Shown: piece by piece, positions 35,015 to 43,901 of the stretch
Numbering within the stretch: the stretch's first letter is position 1
Layout: every line of letters begins with the position of its first letter
Assembly: GCA_965284435.1 (NCBI GenBank)
Contig: OZ260083.1
Location: 2,666,001-2,730,000 of the forward strand
Reading direction: 5' to 3'
Origin: CAIYZT01 sp947461435
Lineage (GTDB): Bacteria; Pseudomonadota; Alphaproteobacteria; Rhodobacterales; Rhodobacteraceae
Length of the DNA: 64,000 bases
Translations under genes and position numbers: made by a program
Notes under the pieces: generated by a model
The model's database searches: none
The model's input: the letters and a program-made list of their open reading frames with translations, nothing else
Told to the model about the DNA's origin: nothing

Positions 35015-36094
35015 TCAATAGAGCCGTGTCAGCGGCCAAGGCACCCAACTAAAGGCGCGCTGCCCCTCGGCGCTGGAATGAAGCCGCTCTGACGGATCGC
35101 GCCCCACCACCCGCGCCCGGCGCAACAAGAACAAGGCACCCCAACCGCGCGCGGTGCCCACCATGGGCGCGGTGGCATCGCAAACGAACCGCTCGCGCCA
35201 GCCGCCCGGCGCGGTCAATCCCGCCGCCTCGGCCCGTTCGATCATCCAGACAAGCGGGATATTGGCCAAAGGGCGGCTGGCCTGAAAATGCCCCACATGC
35301 CCCCCCACATCCGCATGCGCCCCCCGAAACCACACCTGTTCAATGTTGCCCGCCCAATCCTTTGGCGTGCTCCACATCACCGGATCAAAAGCAACCCGCG
35401 TTTCATGCAGCGCCAAGGCATGAAACCCATGTTTCACCGACCGACCCAGATGATGGTTGTGAAACCGGTGCTTGCCATCGCTCAGCATCCACAGCAGCGG
35501 CAGCCGCAGACCCAGCGCCTTGACCGTATCCCAAACCCCCACACATTCAATCGCCGTATCCGCATGGCAATGCCCCGCGGCAAAGGCCTTCGCCGCATCC
35601 GAATCCGGCGCGGTTTGGTAATGGCGATAGGCTTGGCTGACCGCGCGCTCTGTCGCCATCTCGCGCTTCAGCAATCCCACCCGGTCAATCACCCCCGCAA
35701 GCGAGCGCACCGCAAAAGCGCCCCGCGAATAGCCAAACAGATAAATGCGATCGCCCTCGCGGTAGTGACTGGCCAACCAGCCATAGGCCCGCCGGATCTG
35801 CCGATTGATCCCCCGACCTTGGGCAAGGTCGCTCAGATGCCGCCAGCCTTCCCATTGCAGGCCCGGCTCGTAATACACGGTACGGTCCGCGCGCCGCCGC
35901 CCTTCGGTCAGCAGTTTGAACAAAAGCCCCGCATTGGTTTCTTGCCCCGGCTCCAACGACGACAAAGTGCCATCCAGAATGATCACATGATCCACCCGGC
36001 CCCGCAGCGCGCCTTTTGGCGGCGGCGCGGCAGGCTCCACCGCGGCAACAGCAGGCCCTCTCCACCAGCGCCGGATCCGCGTGAATGGGTTCAC
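35015..36094 (-). CDS. DUF2235 lipase-like alpha/beta hydrolase
   Basis: 359 residues from the GTG at 36094, which has GGAGGGG nearby; an ATG 19 codons upstream (36151) is the alternative. DUF2235 marks: ILDGTLSS at 39-46, the nucleophile elbow LFGYSRGAFAVR with S123, VGVWDTVKALG, and FRGAHADVGG containing the Asp/His region. The fold matches Tle1-type phospholipases, some of which are type VI effectors, but no VgrG, PAAR or other secretion gene is near and no signal peptide is seen. It stands between aguB and a basic amino-acid decarboxylase; its role there is unknown. Confidence 0.8.
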   Translation of the reverse strand: MNPFTRIRRWWRGPAVAAVEPAAPPPKGALRGRVDHVIILDGTLSSLEPGQETNAGLLFKLLTEGRRRADRTVYYEPGLQWEGWRHLSDLAQGRGINRQIRRAYGWLASHYREGDRIYLFGYSRGAFAVRSLAGVIDRVGLLKREMATERAVSQAYRHYQTAPDSDAAKAFAAGHCHADTAIECVGVWDTVKALGLRLPLLWMLSDGKHRFHNHHLGRSVKHGFHALALHETRVAFDPVMWSTPKDWAGNIEQVWFRGAHADVGGHVGHFQASRPLANIPLVWMIERAEAAGLTAPGGWRERFVCDATAPMVGTARGWGALFLLRRARVVGRDPSERLHSSAEGQRAFSWVPWPLTRLY

Positions 36095-36204
36095 TCGCCC
36101 CTCCAAATACCCAAGGGCCGCCCGAGGGCAGCCCTTGTACGATAGTCCCAAAGTTTCAATCCCGTCTTAAAGAATCTGCACAAATCCCTGTGATCGCGGG
36201 AAAT

Positions 36205-37350
36205 TCACAGTTTCGCAGACAGAACCGTTACCCGTCCCAACTCTCCAAAGCCGTTAAAGCGGCTGTTGGTGACCGTGGAATAGGCGCCCATGCCTTGCAC
36301 CAGCACATAATCGCCCTCGGCGATATCGGATGGAAACGGCACATCGCCGGGCAAACGGTCAACAGAATCGCAGGTCGGACCAAAGCAGATGCGGCCCTGA
36401 ACCTTTCCCGTGCGGCGGTGACCTTCGGCGTCCATCACCTCGATCCGGTCGATGATGCCGATCTGCCCCAATTCGAACAGCGATCCATAGACCCCATCGT
36501 TCAGGAACACATGGGTGCCATCGCGCACCGCCTTGACCCGCGCTGCCAGAATGAACGCATCCCCGCACAGCCCGCGCCCCGGCTCGCAGATCAAAGCCGG
36601 ACGCTCGTCCCCAAAGGCTTCGCTTGCCACGCGGTCGATCGTTTCAAAGGTCGCTTCCAACTGCGGCAGGATCCCGTGGGCGCGGTGGTTTGGAAATCCG
36701 CCGCCCACATTCAGCCGCGCAATCTTCACCCCGGCCCGGCTGGCAATCACGGCCGCCGCGCGGATATAGCTGGCCCAAGCGGCCGGATCGGTGCATTGCG
36801 TGCCCGGATGGAAGGTGATCGACGGGATGAACCCGGCCGATGCCACCGTTTTCAACAGCTCCACCGCCACATCTTCGGTCGCGCCAAACTTGGCCCCAAA
36901 GTTATAGGCCGCCCCCGCCACTGGCAACTTGAAGCGCACCGAAATCTCGCAGCCCGGCGCGGGCACCATGTCGATCAGCTTGGCCAGTTCCGAATGGCTG
37001 TCCACCGACCAGGATTTGACCTTGTGATCAACGCCAAACTTGATTTCGGTTCTGGACCGGACGGGATTGTTGTAATGAATGGCCGCGTCCGGCGCCAAGC
37101 GGCGGATCAGGTCAATCTCGAAGGGCGAAGCACAATCAAACCCCTGAACGCCCGCGGCGACCAGATTTTCAATCACCTCTTCCCCGGGATTGGACTTGAC
37201 CGCATAGGTCACAAGCCCCGGGAAACCATCAAGAAACCGGCGCGCCATCGCTTGGATGACGGCGGGTGCAAAAAACAGCACCGGGTTTTCCGGCTGCTGA
37301 TTTTTCAGGAATTCGGTCGGATTGGTCCAGATCGTTTTGGACAGTCCCAT
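36205..37350 (-). CDS. Ornithine/lysine decarboxylase, fold type III
   Basis: 381 residues. The PLP lysine is K52 in YAVKSNPG; GFDCASPFEI, LNVGGGFP and CEPGRGLCGDAF follow, and GPTCDSVDRL holds the active-site Cys and Asp contributed across the dimer. Makes putrescine from ornithine (or cadaverine from lysine). AAAGGA precedes the ATG at 37350. Divergent from an Lrp-type regulator, and aguB lies further downstream on the same strand, so two putrescine routes meet here. Ornithine specificity is likely but not certain. Confidence 0.9.
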   Translation of the reverse strand: MGLSKTIWTNPTEFLKNQQPENPVLFFAPAVIQAMARRFLDGFPGLVTYAVKSNPGEEVIENLVAAGVQGFDCASPFEIDLIRRLAPDAAIHYNNPVRSRTEIKFGVDHKVKSWSVDSHSELAKLIDMVPAPGCEISVRFKLPVAGAAYNFGAKFGATEDVAVELLKTVASAGFIPSITFHPGTQCTDPAAWASYIRAAAVIASRAGVKIARLNVGGGFPNHRAHGILPQLEATFETIDRVASEAFGDERPALICEPGRGLCGDAFILAARVKAVRDGTHVFLNDGVYGSLFELGQIGIIDRIEVMDAEGHRRTGKVQGRICFGPTCDSVDRLPGDVPFPSDIAEGDYVLVQGMGAYSTVTNSRFNGFGELGRVTVLSAKL

Positions 37351-37586
37351 CGGCGTGATCCTTTCTGCCAACAAGATGCAAATCCCCTTTCGTTGCCGCC
37401 AAAATCAAGCGTGAAGGCACAGCAATATCAAAGGCACCTGCGAGGTTTTTCCAACCAGGCCAGGTGCGTATGAGCCGCCCTTTTCCTGCAACTGAGGATG
37501 TCGCATATGGGGTACAACTTCACCGAACAAAACTATATAATCGACGTGAATCATCGTCATAATGACGAAAAAGGTGGGCATATTGC

Positions 37587-38018
37587 ATGGATGACCTTGA
37601 TAGAAACGTTCTTACCCTTCTGGGGGCCGATGCACGGATGTCCGTGGCAACCCTTGCCCGGCGCCTGAAGGTCGCCCGATCCACGATTCAGGCCCGGCTG
37701 GAGCGTCTGGAAACCACCGGTATCATCGCCGGCTACACCTTGAAGCTGGGCGAAGCCGCCCGTCAGGGCCGTCTGCGCGCCAGTGTTCTTCTGACCATCG
37801 AACCGCGCGCACAGGCCGCAATCTTGCAGCGCCTCAAGGCCTTGCCGGAAATAGAGCGGGTGTTCACCACCTCGGGCCGCTTTGATCTTTTGCTGCAAAT
37901 TGCCGCCTCCAACACACAGGTGCTTGATTCGGTGCTCGATCAGATCGGCGGTCTGACCGGGGTGAAATCCTCCGAAAGCCTCATTCACCTGTCCACCCGT
38001 CTGGACAGGGCCGTCTGA
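37587..38018 (+). CDS. Lrp/AsnC-family transcriptional regulator
   Basis: 143 residues. N-terminal helix-turn-helix MDDLDRNVLTLLGADARMSVATLARRLKVARSTIQARLERL split as in the family, followed by a RAM ligand domain (VLLTIEPRAQ, VFTTSGRFDLLLQI). These regulators usually sense amino acids. It faces the decarboxylase gene across a 236-base gap, so control of that gene and of itself is likely but not shown. Confidence 0.88.
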   Translation: MDDLDRNVLTLLGADARMSVATLARRLKVARSTIQARLERLETTGIIAGYTLKLGEAARQGRLRASVLLTIEPRAQAAILQRLKALPEIERVFTTSGRFDLLLQIAASNTQVLDSVLDQIGGLTGVKSSESLIHLSTRLDRAV

Positions 38019-38095
38019 CGCGCCAGATTTGCCCCAAACCCCTTGGAAATCCCGGCGCTTTTGGCTATTCGGGCGACAACAAAAGGATGCCGACG

Positions 38096-41071
38096 ATGCC
38101 CATGGAAAAGAACTTCAACCCGGCCGAGGCCGAAGCCCGCATTTCCGCCCTGTGGGAGGCTGAAAAGGTCGGCCGCGCAGGGGCCAATAAAAAGCCCGGC
38201 GCGAAACCCTTTTCCATCATGATCCCGCCGCCCAATGTCACCGGATCGCTGCACATGGGCCATGCCTTCAACAACACCCTTCAGGATATTCTGATCCGCT
38301 GGCACCGCATGCAGGGCGACGATACCCTGTGGCAAGTGGGCACCGATCACGCAGGCATTGCCACCCAGATGGTGGTTGAACGCGAACTGGCCAAAGACAA
38401 ATCCAACGCCACCCGCCGCGAGATGGGCCGCGAGGCTTTTCTGGCCAAGGTGTGGGAATGGAAAGCGCAATCCGGCGGCACCATCATCAACCAGCTCAAA
38501 CGCCTTGGCGCGTCCTGCGACTGGGACCGCGAGGCTTTCACGATGTCGGGCAATTTCCCCGATGCCGTGACCAAGGTCTTCGTGGACATGTACAACAAGG
38601 GGCTGATCTATCGCGGCAAGCGCCTTGTGAACTGGGACCCCCACTTTGAAACCGCGATTTCCGATCTTGAGGTCGAGAATATCGAAGTCGCGGGCCATAT
38701 GTGGCACTTCAAATACCGCCTCGCGGGCGGCGAGACCTATGAATACATTGAAAAAGACGCCGAAGGGACTGTAACGCTGCGCGAGACGCGCGATTATATC
38801 TCCATCGCCACAACGCGCCCCGAAACCATGCTGGGCGACGGCGCGGTCGCGGTTCACCCCTCTGACGCGCGCTATGCCCCCATTGTCGGCAAGATGGTGC
38901 ACCTGCCGCTGTGTGACCGCCTGATCCCGATCATCACCGATGAATACCCCGACCCAACCTTTGGCTCGGGCGCGGTGAAAATCACCGGCGCGCATGATTT
39001 CAACGATTATGCCGTGGCCAAACGCGCGAACCTGCCCTGCTACCGCCTGATGGACACCAGCGCAAAAATGCGCGCCGATGGTACGCCCTATGAACAGGCC
39101 GTCGCCCGCGCCCGCGAAATCGCGGCGGGCAGCGCAACCACCGAATCCGAGGTTGACGCGCTGAACCTCGTCCCCGAAAAATACCGCGGGCTTGACCGTT
39201 TTGAGGCCCGCAAACAGGTCGTGGCCGACATCACCGCCGCAGGCCTTGCCGTGACCACCTTGGTCAAGGAAGTCGACGAAGAAACCGGCAGCGAACACCT
39301 GCGGCTGGAGCCTGTGGTCGAGGCGAAAAAGATCATGCAGCCCTTTGGTGACCGCTCCAAAGTGGTGATCGAGCCGATGCTGACCGACCAGTGGTTCGTG
39401 GACACCGCCAAAATCGTCGGCCCCGCGCTCGACGCAGTGCGCACCGGCAAGACCAAGATCATGCCGGAATCCGGCGAGAAGACCTATTTCCACTGGCTGG
39501 AGAATATCGAGCCGTGGTGCATCTCGCGGCAACTCTGGTGGGGCCACCAGATCCCGGTTTGGTATGGGCCGTATTATGAGGGCGACCCGACGATAAATCT
39601 TGAGCTTTTCGGTTCATTGCCGGGCGGAATCACTTCCTTCTGCGTCGCCTCGGAAGCAGAGGTCATAAAGCGCGCCGAAGAATATTACGGTCGCCCAGTG
39701 AAGATTATCGACGGGCCTGCCTCGCCGGATTGGATGGTGGAAACAAAGCTGACATTTGTGCCAATCTGGCGCGACCCCGATGTCCTCGACACCTGGTTCT
39801 CCTCCGGTCTCTGGCCCATCGGCACGCTCGGCTGGCCCGACCAAACCCCCGAACTGCAAACCTATTTCCCCACCTCAACCCTCATCACCGGGTCTGACAT
39901 CATCTTCTTCTGGGTCGCCCGGATGATGATGATGCAACTGGCCGTCGTGGGCGAGGTGCCTTTCCGCGACGTCTACCTGCACGGCCTTGTGCGCGACGCC
40001 AAGGGCAAGAAAATGTCGAAATCCTTGGGCAACGTGGTTGATCCGCTGGACGCCATCAACGAATTCGGTGCCGATGCCCTGCGCTTTACCAATGCCGCCA
40101 TGGCCTCGATGGGCGGGGTTTTGAAATACGACCCCCAGCGCATCGCGGGCTATCGCAACTTTGGCACCAAACTGTGGAACGCCTGCCGCTTTGCCGAAAT
40201 GAACGGCGTCTGGGAAGGGCACAAAACCCAAGAGGCGCCGCCCCCGGCCACCGCCACCGCCAACCTGTGGATCTTGGGCGAAACCGCCAAGGCCTTGGCC
40301 GAGGTGAACGATGCACTGGCTGCCTACCGCTTTGATCAGGCGGCAGATGCGCTGTACAAATTCGTGTGGGGCCGGGTTTGCGACTGGTATGTCGAATTCG
40401 CCAAACCGCTGTTCGACGGGCCGCAAGCCGGCGAAACCCGCGCCACGATGGCCTTTGTGCTGGATCACTGCATGATCTTGCTGCACCCCTTCATGCCCTT
40501 CATCACCGAAGAGCTGTGGTCCACCACCGGCACGCGCGTCAAACGGCTGGTGCACACCGATTGGCCCCGCCTTGGCACCGATCTGATCACCGCCGAGGCC
40601 GATCTTGAAATGACCTGGGTCACCACCTTGATCGACGAGGTCCGCTCTGCCCGCGCGCAGGTTCACGTGCCCGTCGGCCTGAAGATCGACATCGTGGCCA
40701 CCACCCTTGGCGAGGCAGCCCGCACGGCATGGCAGCGCAACGACGCGCTGATCCGCCGCCTTGCGCGCATCGACACCTTCGCCGAAGGCCCCGCGCCCAA
40801 AGGCTCCATCTCGCTGGCCGCCCCCGGCGCCACCTTTGCCATTCCTCTGGCCGGTCTGATCGACATCGCCGAGGAAAAAGCCCGCCTGACAAAGGCAATG
40901 GACAAGCTGGCCAAGGAAATCGGCGGGCTGAAGGGCCGCCTGACCAACCCCAACTTCGCGGCCTCTGCCCCCGAAGATGTGGTGATGGAAGCCCGCGCCA
41001 ACCTTGAAGCGCGCGAGGACGAGGCGGCAAAGCTGACCGCGGCCCTGTCCCGTCTGGCCGAAATCGGCTGA
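38096..41071 (+). CDS. valS: Valine-tRNA ligase
   Basis: About 991 residues. HIGH motif at HMGHAFNN after PPPNVTGSL, KMSKS motif in KKMSKSLGNVVDP, editing domain in between, and a C-terminal coiled arm (AEEKARLTKAMDKLAKEI). Charges tRNA-Val. Three in-frame ATGs (38087, 38096, 38102) compete; 38096 fits an AAAAGG box about 9 bases ahead. Between 39583 and 39780 there is an extra segment with lower GC (about 55-57%) and altered codon choice just before DPDVLDTWFSSG. Two tandem hairpins follow the gene. Confidence 0.95.
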   Translation: MPMEKNFNPAEAEARISALWEAEKVGRAGANKKPGAKPFSIMIPPPNVTGSLHMGHAFNNTLQDILIRWHRMQGDDTLWQVGTDHAGIATQMVVERELAKDKSNATRREMGREAFLAKVWEWKAQSGGTIINQLKRLGASCDWDREAFTMSGNFPDAVTKVFVDMYNKGLIYRGKRLVNWDPHFETAISDLEVENIEVAGHMWHFKYRLAGGETYEYIEKDAEGTVTLRETRDYISIATTRPETMLGDGAVAVHPSDARYAPIVGKMVHLPLCDRLIPIITDEYPDPTFGSGAVKITGAHDFNDYAVAKRANLPCYRLMDTSAKMRADGTPYEQAVARAREIAAGSATTESEVDALNLVPEKYRGLDRFEARKQVVADITAAGLAVTTLVKEVDEETGSEHLRLEPVVEAKKIMQPFGDRSKVVIEPMLTDQWFVDTAKIVGPALDAVRTGKTKIMPESGEKTYFHWLENIEPWCISRQLWWGHQIPVWYGPYYEGDPTINLELFGSLPGGITSFCVASEAEVIKRAEEYYGRPVKIIDGPASPDWMVETKLTFVPIWRDPDVLDTWFSSGLWPIGTLGWPDQTPELQTYFPTSTLITGSDIIFFWVARMMMMQLAVVGEVPFRDVYLHGLVRDAKGKKMSKSLGNVVDPLDAINEFGADALRFTNAAMASMGGVLKYDPQRIAGYRNFGTKLWNACRFAEMNGVWEGHKTQEAPPPATATANLWILGETAKALAEVNDALAAYRFDQAADALYKFVWGRVCDWYVEFAKPLFDGPQAGETRATMAFVLDHCMILLHPFMPFITEELWSTTGTRVKRLVHTDWPRLGTDLITAEADLEMTWVTTLIDEVRSARAQVHVPVGLKIDIVATTLGEAARTAWQRNDALIRRLARIDTFAEGPAPKGSISLAAPGATFAIPLAGLIDIAEEKARLTKAMDKLAKEIGGLKGRLTNPNFAASAPEDVVMEARANLEAREDEAAKLTAALSRLAEIG

Positions 41072-41104
41072 GGTCCTGTTGTCCGGCAGATGACCCGTAA
41101 CCAT

Positions 41105-41154
41105 GCCCCATTGCCCGCTGCAATGGGGCCGCTTGGGGGGCCGACGCCCCCTTT
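41105..41154 (+). terminator. Tandem hairpins after valS
   Basis: A 9-bp stem GCCCCATTG/CAATGGGGC (41105-41113 with 41121-41129) is followed by a 6-bp GGGGGC/GCCCCC stem (41136-41151) and TTT. Together they look like the end of the valS transcript before the DUF1992 gene. Confidence 0.75.
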
Positions 41155-41196
41155 CACTCTGCCCCTGCCATCCCCATATCTGGGGGGGAGGGTCCC

Positions 41197-41526
41197 ATGT
41201 CCTGGATCAGCAGACGTGCCGAACGCCAAATCGCCAAGGCCACGGCCGAAGGCGCGCTTGACCATTTGCCCGGCGCAGGCAAACCGCTCGTGGATCACCC
41301 CGAAAATGCCTTCGTCTCGGCCAGCGACGCCGCGGGCTTTCGCCTTATGGCCGCCGCGGGCCTTCTGCCGCAGGAAATCACCCTGAAAAAAGCCGCCGCG
41401 GTGCAGCGCGTTCATCTTTCCACCCTGACAGACCCCGCCCTGCGCAAGGCCGCCATGGCCAAACTCGCCGATATCGAAATGCGCCAAGCCATTGCCGAAG
41501 AGGCCCGCCGCGAATTTCTACGTTAA
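41197..41526 (+). CDS. DUF1992 (DnaJC28-like) protein
   Basis: 109 residues. The block AERQIAKATAEGALDHLPGAGKPLVDHPE is the DUF1992 core, found in bacteria and as part of DnaJ-homologue subfamily C member 28. Cytoplasmic, helical, no membrane segment; function not established. It follows the valS terminator hairpins and lies 82 bases before the aminotransferase gene. Confidence 0.82.
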   Translation: MSWISRRAERQIAKATAEGALDHLPGAGKPLVDHPENAFVSASDAAGFRLMAAAGLLPQEITLKKAAAVQRVHLSTLTDPALRKAAMAKLADIEMRQAIAEEARREFLR

Positions 41527-41608
41527 CCTGTACAAACAGCGCGGCAGCCCGCGCGTGGCCCGGAAAGGCCCCTTGCCAGAACCCGATTTCCTCGCCACTT
41601 TCCCCCCC

Positions 41609-42706
41609 ATGTCGCGCTTTCTCACCCCCCTCGCCCAATCGCTGCCGTCAAGCGTTCCCTTCGTCGGCCCCGAAACCCAGGAACGCCGCCTCGGCCGCCC
41701 CTTCGCGGCCAGACTTGGCGCGAACGAAAGCCTCTTCGGCGCTTCGCCCAAGGCACTTGCCGCGCTTGCCGCCGCCGCATCGCAGGTCTGGATGTACGGC
41801 GATCCGGAAAACCATGATCTCAAATCCGCCATCGCGGCCCATCACGGCGTCACCCCGGCGCATGTTGTGGTGGGCGAAGGGATTGATGGACTCTTGGGCT
41901 ATCTCGCGCGGCTGACAGTCACCGAAGGCACCGCCGTCGTTACCTCTCTGGGGGCCTATCCCACCTTCAATTTCCACATTCTGGGGTTTGGCGGCGCGCT
42001 GACGCGGGTGCCCTACCGCGCCAACCACGAAGACCCAGAATCCTTGCTTGAGGCGGCGATCCGCCAGCGCGCGCGCCTTGTGTATCTGGCCAACCCTGAC
42101 AATCCGATGGGCAGCCACCACCCCGGATCGGTGATCGAAGATCTGATCGCCCAGTTGCCCGAAGACACGCTTTTGGTTCTGGACGAAGCCTATGTCGATC
42201 TGGCCCCACCCGAAACCGCCGCCCGTGTCGCGCCCGATGATCCGCGCGTCATCCGCCTGCGCACCTTTTCCAAGGCGCATGGCATGGCCGGGGCCCGCGT
42301 GGGCTATGCGCTGGCCGAACCCGGCCTTGCCCGCGCTTTTGACAAGGTGCGCAACCATTTTGCCGTCGGCCGCATCGTTCAGGCGGGTGCCTTGGCCGCG
42401 CTGGCAGATACCGACCATCTGCACAGCGTGCGCGCCAGAACACTGCGTGCGCGCGCGCAACTGGGCGACATCGCCCGCGCCCACGGCCTTGAACCCCTGC
42501 CCTCGGCCACCAACTTCGTCACCTTGGATTGCGGCCGCGACGGGGACTATGCCCGCGCTGTGCTGGCCGCCCTGACGCAGCACGGAATTTTCGTGCGCAT
42601 GCCCGGCGTCGCCCCGCTGGATCGGTGCATCCGTGTCAGCCTTGGCGACGAAAAGGCCATGGCCACCTTTGGTGACGCCTTAGGGCGGGCTTTGAAATCA
42701 ATCTGA
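41609..42706 (+). CDS. Class I/II aminotransferase, histidinol-phosphate aminotransferase-like
   Basis: 365 residues, fold type I PLP enzyme. ARLGANESLFGASP near residue 33, VYLANPDNPMGS, LLVLDEAYVDLA, and the PLP lysine in TFSKAHGMAGARVGYALAEP. The pattern is that of HisC and related aminotransferases. It stands apart from any his gene, so it could serve aromatic or other amino-acid transamination instead. The frame is open from 41492 and would overlap DUF1992; the ATG at 41609 matches the family start. Confidence 0.85.
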   Translation: MSRFLTPLAQSLPSSVPFVGPETQERRLGRPFAARLGANESLFGASPKALAALAAAASQVWMYGDPENHDLKSAIAAHHGVTPAHVVVGEGIDGLLGYLARLTVTEGTAVVTSLGAYPTFNFHILGFGGALTRVPYRANHEDPESLLEAAIRQRARLVYLANPDNPMGSHHPGSVIEDLIAQLPEDTLLVLDEAYVDLAPPETAARVAPDDPRVIRLRTFSKAHGMAGARVGYALAEPGLARAFDKVRNHFAVGRIVQAGALAALADTDHLHSVRARTLRARAQLGDIARAHGLEPLPSATNFVTLDCGRDGDYARAVLAALTQHGIFVRMPGVAPLDRCIRVSLGDEKAMATFGDALGRALKSI

Positions 42707-42716
42707 CGGGCCGCGC

Positions 42717-43076
42717 CTATTCGGCAGCGATGCCCGTTGCAGGCCCAAGGCTCGGTGCCGATCCTTCGGCCACATCCTTGGCCGAGCCCAATCGCGGCGC
42801 GGTTTCCACCGCGATCAACCGCGTCTGCACCGCTTCGGCATCGGCCGACAGGATGCGCCGGAACACCATCATGTTCTGATAGGTGGTCTTGGTGCCCGTC
42901 AGGCCCGTGCGCTCATCCACGGGCAAGGTATCTGCCCGCACATAGTCCCAGCCTTCGGCCCCCATCGCGTTCATCATCGTGGTCATCGCCAAGGCGAAAC
43001 GTTCTTCGGTCGTCTTCACCCCGCGGGCTTTTTCGCCGCGGCGCGGTGCCGGAACCACTTTGAATTCATAGCGCAT
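42717..43076 (-). CDS. DUF4177 domain protein
   Basis: 119 residues. The opening MRYEFKVVPAP and the central AEGWDYVRADTLP with VFRRIL match the small DUF4177 family, thought to form a ferredoxin-like fold; no function is known. The C-terminal about 40 residues are low-complexity, rich in Ala, Gly and Pro. GGGGTGGGG precedes the ATG at 43076. It ends 10 bases from the aminotransferase stop, facing it. Confidence 0.75.
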   Translation of the reverse strand: MRYEFKVVPAPRRGEKARGVKTTEERFALAMTTMMNAMGAEGWDYVRADTLPVDERTGLTGTKTTYQNMMVFRRILSADAEAVQTRLIAVETAPRLGSAKDVAEGSAPSLGPATGIAAE

Positions 43077-43106
43077 GAAACACCCCACCCCAAGACTGTG
43101 CTAAAA

Positions 43107-43199
43107 CTAATACTCAGATTCGCCGCCCAAGTCCAAGATTTCCTTGATCTTTCCGGAAAAAGCGGGCGCAACCCCATCCTGTTGTGGCGCGCCGCGCAT
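43107..43199 (-). CDS. Possible small ORF downstream of modB
   Basis: A 30-codon frame starting 13 bases after the modB stop, with GGGGGCG just ahead of its ATG. The product would end KIKEILDLGGESEY. It fills the place where modC would normally follow. It shows no similarity I recognise to ModC or anything else, and may be chance. Confidence 0.2.
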   Translation of the reverse strand: MRGAPQQDGVAPAFSGKIKEILDLGGESEY

Positions 43200-43211
43200 C
43201 GCCCCCAACCC

Positions 43212-43901
43212 CTAGCGGCCCGCCACGCGCCGCGCCGCCCTTGCGCCCAAAACCTCTGCCCCCACCAGCGCCGCCACTGCCAGCCCCACCGACAAGGCCA
43301 CCATCCCCGCCGCCGCAGCCTCGCCGCCCGGAACGGAAAGCTGCCCCTGAATGGCGCTCGCCAGCGTGCGCGTCTGGCCCGGAATCGCGGCAACAAAGGT
43401 GATCGTGGCCCCAAATTCACCCAGCGCCTTGGCAAATCCCATCACGCCGCCCACCAGAACGCCGGGCCGAATCAAGGGCCAGATCACCTTGGCAAACACC
43501 ATCCAAGGCCCCGCCCCAAGCGAGGCCGCCGACAACAAAACCTCGCGCGGCAGCGCCTCCAGCGAGGCGCGGATCGGCCGCACCATCAAGGGCATCCCCA
43601 TCACGATCGACGCCAAAACCGCACCCTTCCAGTTGAACGCCAGGACCAGCCCCAGCGCCGCCTCCAGCGTGCTGCCCAAAGGCCCCTTGCGCCCAAACCA
43701 GATCAGCAGCAGCCACCCCGTCGCAACCGGCGGCAGGACCAGCGGCAAATGCACCAAAAGGTTCAGCATAAACCAGCCCGGAAACCGCCGCACCAAAGCC
43801 AAGGCAAGGCCCAGCGCCACCGGCACCCCCAACGCCGTGGCCCAGAACGCCACCCACAGCGTCAATCGCAGCGCATCCCAGGCCTCAGGCGCAAGCATCA
43901 T
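43212..43901 (-). CDS. modB: Molybdate ABC transporter permease
   Basis: 229 residues with five or six membrane helices, the size of ModB. The coupling loop is recognisable at EALPREVLLSAASLGAGPWMVFAKVIWPL and FAKALGEFGATITFVAAIPGQT is the standard ModB block. Forms the inner-membrane channel for molybdate. Its ATG overlaps the modA stop by 4 bases. The ATPase gene modC, usually next, is missing: the following genes are DUF4177 and an aminotransferase in the opposite direction. Confidence 0.93.
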   Translation of the reverse strand: MMLAPEAWDALRLTLWVAFWATALGVPVALGLALALVRRFPGWFMLNLLVHLPLVLPPVATGWLLLIWFGRKGPLGSTLEAALGLVLAFNWKGAVLASIVMGMPLMVRPIRASLEALPREVLLSAASLGAGPWMVFAKVIWPLIRPGVLVGGVMGFAKALGEFGATITFVAAIPGQTRTLASAIQGQLSVPGGEAAAAGMVALSVGLAVAALVGAEVLGARAARRVAGR

